Shown here piece after piece: positions 51,729 to 60,349 of a DNA stretch of 64,000 bases. Position numbers and translations under genes: made by a program. The notes beneath the pieces were generated by a model that did no database searches, had not been told where the DNA came from, and was given only the letters and a program-made list of their open reading frames with translations. The stretch is from Amycolatopsis solani. GTDB taxonomy: Bacteria > Actinomycetota > Actinomycetes > Mycobacteriales > Pseudonocardiaceae. How positions within the stretch are numbered: the stretch's first letter is position 1; each line of letters opens with the position of its first letter. The stretch spans positions 1,612,001-1,676,000 of the forward strand of contig NZ_JAWQJT010000003.1 in the NCBI RefSeq assembly GCF_033441515.1. The letters are read 5' to 3'.

Positions 51729-54700
51729 TCAGCCGGCCGGGACAGGCTCTTCCTCCGCCGTGCGCAGGCGCTGGGAGATCACCTTCGTGATGCCGTCGCC
51801 CTGCATGCTGACGCCGTAGAGCGCGTCGGCGATCTCCATCGTCGGCTTCTGGTGGGTGATGATGATCAGCTGCGACGAGTCGCGCAGCTGCTCCAGCAGG
51901 CCGATCAGGCGGCGCATGTTGGTGTCGTCGAGCGCCGCCTCGACCTCGTCCATCACGTAGAAGGGCGAGGGGCGGGCGCGGAAGATCGCGACCAGCATGC
52001 CGACCGCGACCAGCGACTTCTCGCCACCGGACAGCAGCGACAGCCGCTTGACCTTCTTGCCCGGCGGGCGGGCTTCGACGTCGACGCCGGTGCTGAGCAG
52101 GTCGTCCGGCTGGGTGAGGACCATCCGGCCCTCGCCACCCGGGAACAGCACGCTGAACACCGTCTCGAACTCGCGAGCAACGTCCGCGTAGGCGCCGGCG
52201 AAGACCTCGAGGATCTTCTCGTCGACCTGCTTGATGACGGCTTCGAGGTCCTTGCGGGTGTCCTTGAGGTCTTCCAGCTGCGTGGAGAGGAACTTGTACC
52301 GCTCCTCCAGCGCCGCGAACTCCTCCAGCGCGAGCGGGTTCACCTTGCCCAGCAGGGAAAGGTCCTTCTCGGCGCGCTTGGCGCGACGGGCCTGGGTGTC
52401 GCGGTCGTACGGCATCGGCGGCGGCGGGGTGACGTCCTCGCCGCGGTCCTTGGCCGCTTCGTACTCGGCCATCTCGCCGGCGCTCGGCGGGACCGGGACG
52501 TCCGGACCGTACTCCTGGACGAGGTCCGTGAGGCCGATGCCGAAGTCCTCGGCGATCTTCGCTTCGAGGGTCTCCAGGCGCAGCCGCTGCTCGGCGCGCA
52601 GGACCTCGTCGCGGTGGACGGCGTCGGTCAGCTTCTCCAGCTCGCCGGTCAGCTCGCGGACCTTGGCGCGGACGCCGGTCAGCGCCTGCTCGCGGCTCTG
52701 GCGGCGGGCCTGGACCTGGTCGCGTTCGGTGGCCGCGCGCTGGACGGAGTGCTCGATGCGCTCCAGCGCCAGCTCGCCGCCGTTGACGACGGCGTTGGCG
52801 ATCTCGGCGCCGCGCTTGCGGGCCGCGGCCGCGCGCTCGGCGCGTTCACGGGCTTGCTGCTCGGCGTGCGCGGCGCGGCGGAGCCCCTCGGCCTTGCCCG
52901 CGATGCTGCGCGCCCGCTCTTCGGCGGTGCGCTGCGCGAGCCGCGCCTCCATCTCCTGCTGTCGGACGACGGCCAGCTCCTCGACGGCGGCGTCGCGCTC
53001 GGCGGTGTCCGGGTCGTCCTCGACGGGCTGCTCGGCGACGGCGGCGAGCCGTTCCTCCAGCTCGGCGAGCTGGGCCAGCGCCTGGACGCGGCTCTGCTCG
53101 ACCTTCGCGCGCTGCCCGGAGAGCCGCTCGACCTCGGCCTGGGCCTGGCGGGCGGCCTGCTGCATCCGGTTGAGCCGCTCCGACGAGCGGGCCTTGCGGA
53201 CCTTCGCCTCGCCGAGCGCGTCCTTGGCCTGCGAGACCTCTTCGCGGCGGGCCTGCTGCTCGGCGCGGGCGCCTTCCAGCTCGGCCGCGTAGCGCTCCAG
53301 GGAGCGCTCGGCCAGGCGCAGGCGCTCCGCCGCCTCGTCGACGGCGGCCTGGACCTCGATGACGCTCTCGCGCTTGCCGGAGCCGCCGATCGCCCAGCGG
53401 GCGCCGAAGACGTCGCCCTCGGCGGTGACCGCGCGGACCTCCGGGTGCACCGCCACCAGCCGGCGGGCGGCGTCGAGGTCGCGGACCAGGGCGAGCTTGT
53501 CGAGGGCCTCTTCGACGGCGGGGCGCAGCTGCGCGGGCGCCGAGACGACTTCGCGGGCCCACCGCGCGCCTTCCGGCAGCGACGGCCACGAGTACGTGTC
53601 CACAGTGGACTCGGGACCACCGAGCAGGATGCCCGCGCGGCCGGAGTCGGTGTCCTTCAGGTACTTCAGGGCGCGCAGGGCGTCTTCGCCGCCGGTGACG
53701 GCGACCGCGTCGGCCACCGGGCCGAGCGCCGCGGCCAGCGCCACCTCGTGGCCGGGCTCGACGGTGAGCAGCGCGGCGACCGAGCCGAGCAGGCCCGGCA
53801 GCTCGTGGGACGCGCCGAGCAGCGCGCCCGCGCCGTCCTTGCGCTTGAGGCCCATCGAGAGCGCCTCGACGCGTGCCTTGTCGGACGCGATCTCGCGCTC
53901 GGCCGCGCGTTCGGCCTTGACCAGCTCTTCGACGCGCGCCTTGGCCGCGTTGTTGGCCTCGACCGCCCGGTCGTGGCGGTCCATCAGGCCGGCGTCGTCG
54001 GACTCTTCGACACCGCCCTCGGCCTTGGCCATTTCGAGTTCTTCGACGGCGATCTCGGCGCGCTCGGCGGCCTCTTCGAGGGAGACGCTGAGGCGGTCGA
54101 TCTCGTCGGAGGTGGCGCCGTTCTTGCTGCGCAGCGCCTCGACCTGGCCGGTCAGCTTGGCCATGCCCTCGCGGCGGTCGGCGATGGCGCGGACGGCGGC
54201 CCAGTGCGCGCGCTCGGCGGCCTGGACGCGCTGTTCGAGGTCTTCGCGGCGCAGCACCGTCTCGGCGAGCAGCTCCCGGGCCTCCATGACGGCCTCGTTG
54301 AGCTCCTCTTCCTGCTCGGCGACGCGCTCGGCCTCTTCGAGGAGCTCCTCGGGGTCGCGGCCGCCGGTCGACGTCGAGACGTCGGCGGAGAGGTGCCGCT
54401 GCCGCTCGACGGCGAGGCGGACGGTGCCGCGGAGGCGCTCGGCCAGCGCGGAGAGCTTGTACCAGGTCTCCTGGGCGGTCTGCAGGAGCGGAGCGTCCTC
54501 GGCGAGCGAGGCCTCCAGCTCGGCTTCTTCGGCGGAGACGATCTCGAGGTGCTGCTCGACCTCGGCACGGCGCTGGCGGGCGGTGCGCTCGTCGGCCTCC
54601 TCGCGCGCGATCGCGTCACGCTGGGTGACCAGGTCGTCGGCGAGCAGGCGCAGGCGGGAGTCGCGCAGCTCGGACTGGACCGACTGGGCCTTGCGGGCGA

Positions 54701-55331
54701 TCTCGGCCTGCTTGCCCAGCGGCTTGAGCTGGCGGCGCAGCTCGGTCGTCAGGTCGCCGAGGCGGTCGAGGTTGCCCTGCATGTTGGCCAGCTTGCGCAG
54801 GGTCTGTTCCTTGCGCTTGCGGTGCTTGAGGACGCCGGCGGCCTCTTCGATGAAGGCGCGGCGCTCTTCGGGCTTGGACTCGAGGATCGCCGAGAGCTGG
54901 CCCTGCCCGACGATGACGTGCATTTCGCGGCCGATGCCGGAGTCCGAGAGCAGCTCCTGGACGTCCATCAGGCGGCAGCGGTCGCCGTTGATCTCGTACT
55001 CGCTCGCGCCGTCGCGGAACATCCGGCGGGTGATCGACACCTCGGAGTACTCGATGGGGAGCGCGCCGTCGGCGTTGTCGATGGTGAGGGTGACCTCGGC
55101 GCGGCCGAGCGGGGCGCGGCCCGCGGTGCCGGCGAAGATGACGTCCTCCATCTTGCCGCCGCGCAGGTCCTTGGCGCCCTGGGTGCCCATGACCCAGCGC
55201 AGCGCGTCCAGCACGTTCGACTTGCCGGAGCCGTTCGGCCCGACCACGCAGGTGATCCCGGGCTCGAAGCGCAGCGTGGTGGCCGAGGCGAAGGACTTGA
55301 AGCCCTTCAGCGTCAAGCTTTTCAGGTGCAC
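51729..55331 (-). CDS. smc: Chromosome segregation protein SMC
   Basis: ATPase of the condensin complex, acting with ScpA and ScpB. The 1200-residue protein has Walker A VVGPNGSGKSNVLDALRWVM (29-48), long coiled-coil arms (about 165-500 and 660-1010, Ala/Glu/Arg-rich), the hinge (ELPGLLGSVAALLTVEPGHE to AVTAEGDVFGARWAIGGSGK, about 500-660), the signature LSGGEKSLVAVGMLVAIF and Walker B PFYVMDEVEAALDDTN near the C-terminus. The start is GTG 55329-55331. acyP lies 134 bases upstream in the same direction. Confidence 0.97.
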   Translation of the reverse strand: MHLKSLTLKGFKSFASATTLRFEPGITCVVGPNGSGKSNVLDALRWVMGTQGAKDLRGGKMEDVIFAGTAGRAPLGRAEVTLTIDNADGALPIEYSEVSITRRMFRDGASEYEINGDRCRLMDVQELLSDSGIGREMHVIVGQGQLSAILESKPEERRAFIEEAAGVLKHRKRKEQTLRKLANMQGNLDRLGDLTTELRRQLKPLGKQAEIARKAQSVQSELRDSRLRLLADDLVTQRDAIAREEADERTARQRRAEVEQHLEIVSAEEAELEASLAEDAPLLQTAQETWYKLSALAERLRGTVRLAVERQRHLSADVSTSTGGRDPEELLEEAERVAEQEEELNEAVMEARELLAETVLRREDLEQRVQAAERAHWAAVRAIADRREGMAKLTGQVEALRSKNGATSDEIDRLSVSLEEAAERAEIAVEELEMAKAEGGVEESDDAGLMDRHDRAVEANNAAKARVEELVKAERAAEREIASDKARVEALSMGLKRKDGAGALLGASHELPGLLGSVAALLTVEPGHEVALAAALGPVADAVAVTGGEDALRALKYLKDTDSGRAGILLGGPESTVDTYSWPSLPEGARWAREVVSAPAQLRPAVEEALDKLALVRDLDAARRLVAVHPEVRAVTAEGDVFGARWAIGGSGKRESVIEVQAAVDEAAERLRLAERSLERYAAELEGARAEQQARREEVSQAKDALGEAKVRKARSSERLNRMQQAARQAQAEVERLSGQRAKVEQSRVQALAQLAELEERLAAVAEQPVEDDPDTAERDAAVEELAVVRQQEMEARLAQRTAEERARSIAGKAEGLRRAAHAEQQARERAERAAAARKRGAEIANAVVNGGELALERIEHSVQRAATERDQVQARRQSREQALTGVRAKVRELTGELEKLTDAVHRDEVLRAEQRLRLETLEAKIAEDFGIGLTDLVQEYGPDVPVPPSAGEMAEYEAAKDRGEDVTPPPPMPYDRDTQARRAKRAEKDLSLLGKVNPLALEEFAALEERYKFLSTQLEDLKDTRKDLEAVIKQVDEKILEVFAGAYADVAREFETVFSVLFPGGEGRMVLTQPDDLLSTGVDVEARPPGKKVKRLSLLSGGEKSLVAVGMLVAIFRARPSPFYVMDEVEAALDDTNMRRLIGLLEQLRDSSQLIIITHQKPTMEIADALYGVSMQGDGITKVISQRLRTAEEEPVPAG

Positions 55332-55465
55332 TGGGTGCTGACCCCTCTGGCTGCCGGTACTGGCGTTTCAATCGTCCCAGGCTACCTGGGGGCCTTCGGG
55401 GCCCGCCGGACGCGCCCCCTCCTCGGCGCGCCTAGCACACGAGGCCCCACCCCGGCAACCCTCCG

Positions 55466-55753
55466 TCACCGCTCGACGAAGCCGTCCAGTCCCCCTTTCG
55501 GGTCAGACCAGCGCTCGGCGACGTGCTCCACACTTCCGGGTGATTCTCCCGACCGCAGCGCCGTCAGCAGCCGCTCACAGTGGTCACGACTACCCTCCGC
55601 TACGACCTCGACACGGCCGTCGGCCAGGTTGCTCGCGCTCCCGACCAGCCCGAGTTCGAGCGCACGGCTGCGCGTCCACCAGCGGAAACCGACACCCTGG
55701 ACCCGGCCTCGCACCCACGCCGTCAGCCGGGTGTTCGTTTCTTGCTCACTCAC
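55466..55753 (-). CDS. acyP: Acylphosphatase
   Basis: Small enzyme hydrolysing acyl phosphates. The 95-residue protein has the full signature VRGRVQGVGFRWWTRSRA (catalytic Arg in GVGFR) and the second motif GSASNLADGRVEVVAEG (catalytic Asn). GTG 55751-55753 has GGGAGG six bases upstream. It lies directly before smc in the same direction, a conserved actinobacterial arrangement. Confidence 0.93.
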   Translation of the reverse strand: MSEQETNTRLTAWVRGRVQGVGFRWWTRSRALELGLVGSASNLADGRVEVVAEGSRDHCERLLTALRSGESPGSVEHVAERWSDPKGGLDGFVER

Positions 55754-55929
55754 GCTTTTCCTCCCTTCCGGGTCAACTGACCGCGCACAGTAACGGATCA
55801 AGCCCACTACCTGGGCGAATACCCGCACGCCGGTGATAACCTCCCGGCCGAGGTCGCTCCCCCGCCGTCGGGCTTCACGCCCGGTTCACGACCTCGCCCG
55901 CGCCTCCCCGAAATCCCCAAGGAGCCTGT

Positions 55930-56547
55930 ATGCCCCGCCCCGACGGGTCGGATTCGAGCTCTCGGATCACCAGGATCGACACCGCACCGCCCAAGAGCAG
56001 CAAACCGAACCGCACCGGGTACGTCGTGCTCGGGGTCGCCGGGCTGGTGGTCGCGACCGCGTTCGCCGCCGTCGCCGAACTGGCGGGCCCGGACCCGGCC
56101 ACGACCGCGGGCGGCACCGGCGGCACGGGTGGCCAGGGCACCTCGCAGGCCGGCCTGCAGACGGTGCCGAACACCCCGTCCCCGTCCGGCCCGTCGACCG
56201 TCGGCGCCCCGACGAGCACCTCGGCCACGACGTCGTCGAGCGCCCCGACCACGGTCGTGTCGGTCAGCCCGGACGGCAAGACCACGACGACGCTGGTGAC
56301 CCAGCCCCCGCCGCCCCCGCGCAGCGACACGGGCGACAACCCGCCACCGGTCACGACGACACCGAAGCCGCCGACGACCACCCCCAAGCCCCCGACGACG
56401 ACACCCACGACGCCGCCGGCGACCACCCCGACCACGGAACCGCCGACCACGACCACCGGCGGCGGCACGAGCACGGGCGGCGCCCCGACCTCGACGCCGG
56501 CCGGCCCGTCGTCCGGCGTGACCGGCAGCAGCACGCGCGCTCAGTAA
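55930..56547 (+). CDS. Membrane-anchored Thr/Pro-rich protein
   Basis: A 205-residue protein: a short Ser/Arg-rich cytoplasmic part, one membrane helix (TGYVVLGVAGLVVATAFAAV, about 29-48), then about 150 extracytoplasmic residues of low complexity, rich in Thr, Pro, Ser and Gly (repeats such as TTTPKPP). Probably a cell-surface or wall-spanning stalk; no domain recognised. AGGAG lies six bases before the ATG. Its 3' end runs convergently into kdpE, whose frame continues antisense through the last 200 bases of this gene. Confidence 0.72.
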   Translation: MPRPDGSDSSSRITRIDTAPPKSSKPNRTGYVVLGVAGLVVATAFAAVAELAGPDPATTAGGTGGTGGQGTSQAGLQTVPNTPSPSGPSTVGAPTSTSATTSSSAPTTVVSVSPDGKTTTTLVTQPPPPPRSDTGDNPPPVTTTPKPPTTTPKPPTTTPTTPPATTPTTEPPTTTTGGGTSTGGAPTSTPAGPSSGVTGSSTRAQ

Positions 56548-57202
56548 GCGAAGGCCGTGAAGGCTCCGGCTCCAGCTTCCGCCGCAGCTGGGCCAGGTAC
56601 ACCCGCAGGTAGTGGGACTCCGTCTCGTACGACGGGCCCCACACCTCGTGCAGCAGCTGCTTCTGCGCCACCAGCCGGCCGCGGTTGCGGACCAGCAGCT
56701 CCAGCACTCCCCACTCCGTCTTCGTCAGGTGGACTTCCGAGCCGTCGGTGAGGCGGACGCGCTTGGCCGCCAGGTCCACGCTGAACGACGACGTCTCCAC
56801 CACCGCGTCCGCGCCGTCCGGGCCCGTCACCGCCGAGCGGCGGACCGCCGCGCGGAGCCTCGCCAGGAGCTCGTCCATGCCGAACGGCTTGGTCACGTAG
56901 TCGTCCGCGCCTGCGTCGAGGGCCTGGACCTTGTCCGCCGAGTCGCCGCGGGCGGACAGGACGATGATCGGGACCGTCGTCCAGCCGCGCAGGCCCGCGA
57001 TCACCTCCGTGCCGTCCAGGTCCGGCAGGCCGAGGTCCAGCACCACCACGTCCGGCTTGGTCTCGGCCACCGCCTTCAGCGCGGCCGTGCCGTCGTGCGC
57101 GGTGATCACCTTGTAGCCGCGGGCGTTGAGGTTGATCCGCAGTGCCCGCACGATCTGCGGCTCGTCGTCCACCACCAGCACGGTGGCGCCCGGGTCGCTC
57201 AT
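56351..57202 (-). CDS. kdpE: KdpE response regulator with abnormal C-terminus
   Basis: OmpR/PhoB-type activator of kdpFABC, phosphorylated by KdpD on Asp56 (VVVLDLGLPD). The receiver domain (1-120) and winged helix (130-217) are clear, including TKPFGMDELLARLRAAVRRS and THYLRVYLAQLRRKL-like SHYLRVYLAQLRRKLEPEPS. After residue 217 the expected final wing (TEPGMGYRF in normal KdpE) is missing; the frame instead continues about 66 residues antisense to the Thr/Pro-rich gene before a stop at 56351. Neither other frame restores the motif, so this looks like loss of the 3' end. ATG overlaps the kdpD stop (ATGA). Confidence 0.8.
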   Translation of the reverse strand: MSDPGATVLVVDDEPQIVRALRINLNARGYKVITAHDGTAALKAVAETKPDVVVLDLGLPDLDGTEVIAGLRGWTTVPIIVLSARGDSADKVQALDAGADDYVTKPFGMDELLARLRAAVRRSAVTGPDGADAVVETSSFSVDLAAKRVRLTDGSEVHLTKTEWGVLELLVRNRGRLVAQKQLLHEVWGPSYETESHYLRVYLAQLRRKLEPEPSRPSLTERACCCRSRRTTGRPASRSGRRPCSCRRRWSWSAVPWSGWSPAASWVSSSGAWGWSSAASVSS

Positions 57203-59727
57203 CGCACCCCCTCTTCTTCGAACTCGACGCTGAACGCGGGCAGGGAAACCACGATCGTGAGCCCGCCGCCCGGGGTGTCCTCGGCGCGGATCGTGCCGCC
57301 CATCGCCTCGGTGAAGCCCTTCGCCACCGACAGCCCGAGCCCGACGCCCGGGGTCGTGTCGCGGTCGCCGCCCAGGCGCTGGAACGGGGCGAACGCCGAG
57401 GCCGCCACGCCCTTGCGCAGGCCCTTGCCGTGGTCGACGATCCGCAGCTCCACCTGGCCGGAGTGGGCCGAAGCCCGTGCGGACACCGGTGCGCCGCCGT
57501 GCCGGAGCGCGTTGTCCAGCACGTTCGCCACGACCCGTTCCAGCAGGCCGGGGTCGGCCAGCACCGCGGGCAGCTGGTCGTCCACCGCCACCAGCACGTC
57601 GTCCGAATCGTCCACATTGGACAGCGCATGCGCGACGACCTCGTCGTACCCCACCGGACGCAGGTGCGGTCGCACCGCGCCAGTGGCCAGGCGCGAGGAG
57701 TCCAGCAGGTTGTCGATCAGGCCGGCGAGCCGGTCGGCGGACAGCTCGATGGCCTCCATCAGCTCGGCGGTGTCCTCTTCGGACAGCCGGAGGTCGGGCG
57801 CGCGCAGGCTGCCGATGGACGCCTTGATCGACGTCAGCGGCGTCCGCAGGTCGTGCCCGACGGCCGACAGCAACGTCGTGCGCAGCTCGGTCGCCTCCGC
57901 CTTGCGCTCGGCGCGCGCCGCCGCGGCCGCCGTGCGCTGCTGGCGCAACGCGAGCAACGCCTGCCCCGCCACGGCTTCCAGCACCCGCCGGTCGGCCGCC
58001 GGCAGCGCGCGCCCGCGCAGGGTCAGGTGGACGTCGGCGGTGACGGCGATGTCGACGTCGGCCTCGTCCGGGTCCGCGCACGGCCGCTCCCCGGCGGCCG
58101 CCACGCCCTGCCACGCGCCTTCCTGCTTCTCCAGCAGCGTCACCGACGTCAGCCCGAAGTTCTCCCGGACCTTCTCCAGCAGCCGCTCGATCGGGTTCGC
58201 GTGGGTCAGCACGGTCCGGGCGTAGGAGGCCAGCAGCGCCGCTTCCGTCCGCGCCCGCGCCGCCTGCGTGGCCCGGCGGGCGGCCTGGTCGACGACCAGC
58301 GCGACGAGCACCGCGACCACGACCATCGCGATCAGCGTCACGAGGTTCTGCGGCGTGTGCACGTTGAGCGTGTACAGCGGCGGCGTGAAGAAGAAGTTGA
58401 GCAGCCCGGCCCCGAGCACGGCCGCGACCAGCGCCGGGCCGAGGCCGCCGACCAGCGCCACGACGACGGTGGCCAGCACGTAGGAGATGACGTCGGTGGC
58501 GAAGTCGAGGCCGCTCGGCACGGCGACGCCGACCAGGGTGACCAGCACCGGCAGCACGACGCTCAGCACCCAGCCCGCGACCAGCCGCGAGAACCCCAGC
58601 GGGCTCGCGCCCAGCCGGGCCCGCAGCCGCCCGCCCGCTTCGGAGTGGGTGACCATGTGCACGTCGATCGGCCCCGACCGGCGGACCACCGAAGCGCCGA
58701 TGCCCTCGTCGAACAAGCGGGCCACGCGGGAGCGCCGCGAGGTGCCGATGACGAGCTGGGTCGCGTTGACGCCGCGGGCGAAGTCCAGCAGCGCGGCCGG
58801 GACGTCGTCGCCGACGACGGTGTGGAAGGTCGCGCCCACCTCCTCGGCCAGGGTGCGGCAGCGGGCCATCGCGGTGGGCCCGATGCCGGACAGGCCGTCG
58901 CCGCGCAGGATGTGCAGCACCTGCAGCTCGGCGCCGGCCCGGGTGGCGATCCGGCTGGCGCGGCGGATGAGCGTCTCGCTCTCCGCGCCCCCGGTGATCG
59001 AGACGACGACGCGTTCGCGCGCCTCCCAGGTGTCGGTGATGCGCTGCTCGGCGCGGTAGCGCTGGAGGGCGACGTCGACCTGGTCGGCGACCCAGAGCAG
59101 CGCGAGTTCGCGCAGCGCGGTCAGGTTGCCCGGGCGGAAGTAGTTGCCGAGCGCGGCGTCGATCCGCTCGGCCGGGTAGACGTTGCCGTGCGCAAGCCGG
59201 CGCCGCAGCGCCTCCGGCGTGATGTCGACCAGCTCGAGCTGTTCGGCGCGGCGGACGACCTCGTCCGGCACGGTCTCCTGCTGCGTGACGCCGGTGATCC
59301 GCTCGACGACGTCGTTGAGGCTCTGCAGGTGCTGCACGTTGACCGTGGACAGCACGTCGATGCCGGCCGCCAGCAGCTCCTCGACGTCCTGCCAGCGCTT
59401 GGCGTTGCGCGACCCCGGAACGTTGGTGTGCGCCAGCTCGTCGACGACGGCGACTTCCGGGGCCCGCGCGAGGATCGCGTCGACGTCCATCTCGTCGAAC
59501 GCGCGGCCGCGGTGTTCGGCGTGCCGCCGCGGGACGATCTCAAGGCCGTCCAGGAGCACCGCGGTCTTCTCGCGGCCGTGGGTCTCCACCAGCCCGACGA
59601 CGACGTCGGTGCCGCGGTCGGCGCGCCGGCGCGCTTCGCCGAGCATGGCGAAGGTCTTGCCGACGCCCGGAGCCGCGCCGAGGTAGATCCTCAGCTCCCC
59701 CCGGCGCGGCTTCTTTGCGGTGGTCAC
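57199..59727 (-). CDS. kdpD: Sensor histidine kinase KdpD
   Basis: Potassium/turgor sensor that phosphorylates KdpE. The 842-residue protein is complete: N-terminal KdpD domain with P-loop GAAPGVGKTFAML (17-29) and VVDELAHTNVPGSRNAKRW, a USP-like domain (VVVSITGGAESETLIRRASR; NATQLVIGTSRRSR), four membrane helices (about 380-480), a GAF region, the H-box SAVGHDLRTPLTSIK and ATPase boxes NVLDNALRHG and GVGLGLSVAKGF. GTG start 59725-59727. The sensor being intact makes the truncated partner KdpE more notable. Confidence 0.95.
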   Translation of the reverse strand: MTTAKKPRRGELRIYLGAAPGVGKTFAMLGEARRRADRGTDVVVGLVETHGREKTAVLLDGLEIVPRRHAEHRGRAFDEMDVDAILARAPEVAVVDELAHTNVPGSRNAKRWQDVEELLAAGIDVLSTVNVQHLQSLNDVVERITGVTQQETVPDEVVRRAEQLELVDITPEALRRRLAHGNVYPAERIDAALGNYFRPGNLTALRELALLWVADQVDVALQRYRAEQRITDTWEARERVVVSITGGAESETLIRRASRIATRAGAELQVLHILRGDGLSGIGPTAMARCRTLAEEVGATFHTVVGDDVPAALLDFARGVNATQLVIGTSRRSRVARLFDEGIGASVVRRSGPIDVHMVTHSEAGGRLRARLGASPLGFSRLVAGWVLSVVLPVLVTLVGVAVPSGLDFATDVISYVLATVVVALVGGLGPALVAAVLGAGLLNFFFTPPLYTLNVHTPQNLVTLIAMVVVAVLVALVVDQAARRATQAARARTEAALLASYARTVLTHANPIERLLEKVRENFGLTSVTLLEKQEGAWQGVAAAGERPCADPDEADVDIAVTADVHLTLRGRALPAADRRVLEAVAGQALLALRQQRTAAAAARAERKAEATELRTTLLSAVGHDLRTPLTSIKASIGSLRAPDLRLSEEDTAELMEAIELSADRLAGLIDNLLDSSRLATGAVRPHLRPVGYDEVVAHALSNVDDSDDVLVAVDDQLPAVLADPGLLERVVANVLDNALRHGGAPVSARASAHSGQVELRIVDHGKGLRKGVAASAFAPFQRLGGDRDTTPGVGLGLSVAKGFTEAMGGTIRAEDTPGGGLTIVVSLPAFSVEFEEEGVR

Positions 59728-59731
59728 GCTG

Positions 59732-60343
59732 TCAGTGTGCCCCTCCGGCCGCGGCTCGCACGGCCAAGTTGAGCGGGAGCACATCGACGCCCGGGACGCC
59801 GATCCCCGCCCCGCTCGTGTTCTGGTCGACGAGCTGCTTCACCCGGTCCACCGGGAGCCCGGTGTTCCGGGCGACGCGGGCGATCTGGAGGTCGGCGTAG
59901 GCGACGCTGATCGCCGGGTCCAGGCCGGAGCCCGACGCGGTCACGGCGTCCGGCGGTACCTGGTCGGGTGACACGCCTTCGCGCTGGGCGATGGCCGCCC
60001 GCCGCTCCTGGATCGTCTTCACCAGATCTTCGTTGTACGGGCCCTTGTTGGACGCGCCGGACGTCGACGGGTCGCCGGGGCCGAGCGCGTCCTTCGCCAG
60101 CGCCGAGGGCCGGTTGTGGAACCACGGGTCCTTCGCCGGGTCGGCGGGCACCGGGTCGACGCCGATGAGCGACGACCCGACGGCCTGGCCGTTCTGCGTG
60201 ACGAGCGACCCTTCGGCGTTGCCTTCCAGGCCCGGGATGCGGGCGATCGCCCACACCGCCAGTGGGTAGAGGATCCCGAGCAGGACCGTCATGACGAGCA
60301 GGACGCGAAGCCCGGCCCACGTCTGCTTGACGAGCGTGTTCAC
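59732..60343 (-). CDS. kdpC: Potassium-transporting ATPase subunit KdpC
   Basis: Assembly and stabilising subunit of the KdpFABC pump, held by one N-terminal membrane helix (LRVLLVMTVLLGILYPLAVW). The 203-residue protein has the family segments GSSLIGVDPVPADPAKDPWF, VTASGSGLDPAISVAYADLQ and ARVARNTGLPVDRVKQLVDQ. The GTG start lies six bases after the kdpB stop; kdpD begins four bases after its own stop. Confidence 0.95.
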   Translation of the reverse strand: MNTLVKQTWAGLRVLLVMTVLLGILYPLAVWAIARIPGLEGNAEGSLVTQNGQAVGSSLIGVDPVPADPAKDPWFHNRPSALAKDALGPGDPSTSGASNKGPYNEDLVKTIQERRAAIAQREGVSPDQVPPDAVTASGSGLDPAISVAYADLQIARVARNTGLPVDRVKQLVDQNTSGAGIGVPGVDVLPLNLAVRAAAGGAH

Positions 60344-60349
60344 GAGGAG

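Noticed and set aside
51672..55793. Plus-strand ORF of 1373 codons
   Set aside because: It is antisense to smc; long antisense frames are common in such GC-rich genes and it has no protein features.
56541..57629. Alternative frame ending GAGAFTAFAY as a frameshifted kdpE tail
   Set aside because: It does not contain the missing GMGYRF wing, so a simple frameshift does not explain the kdpE end.
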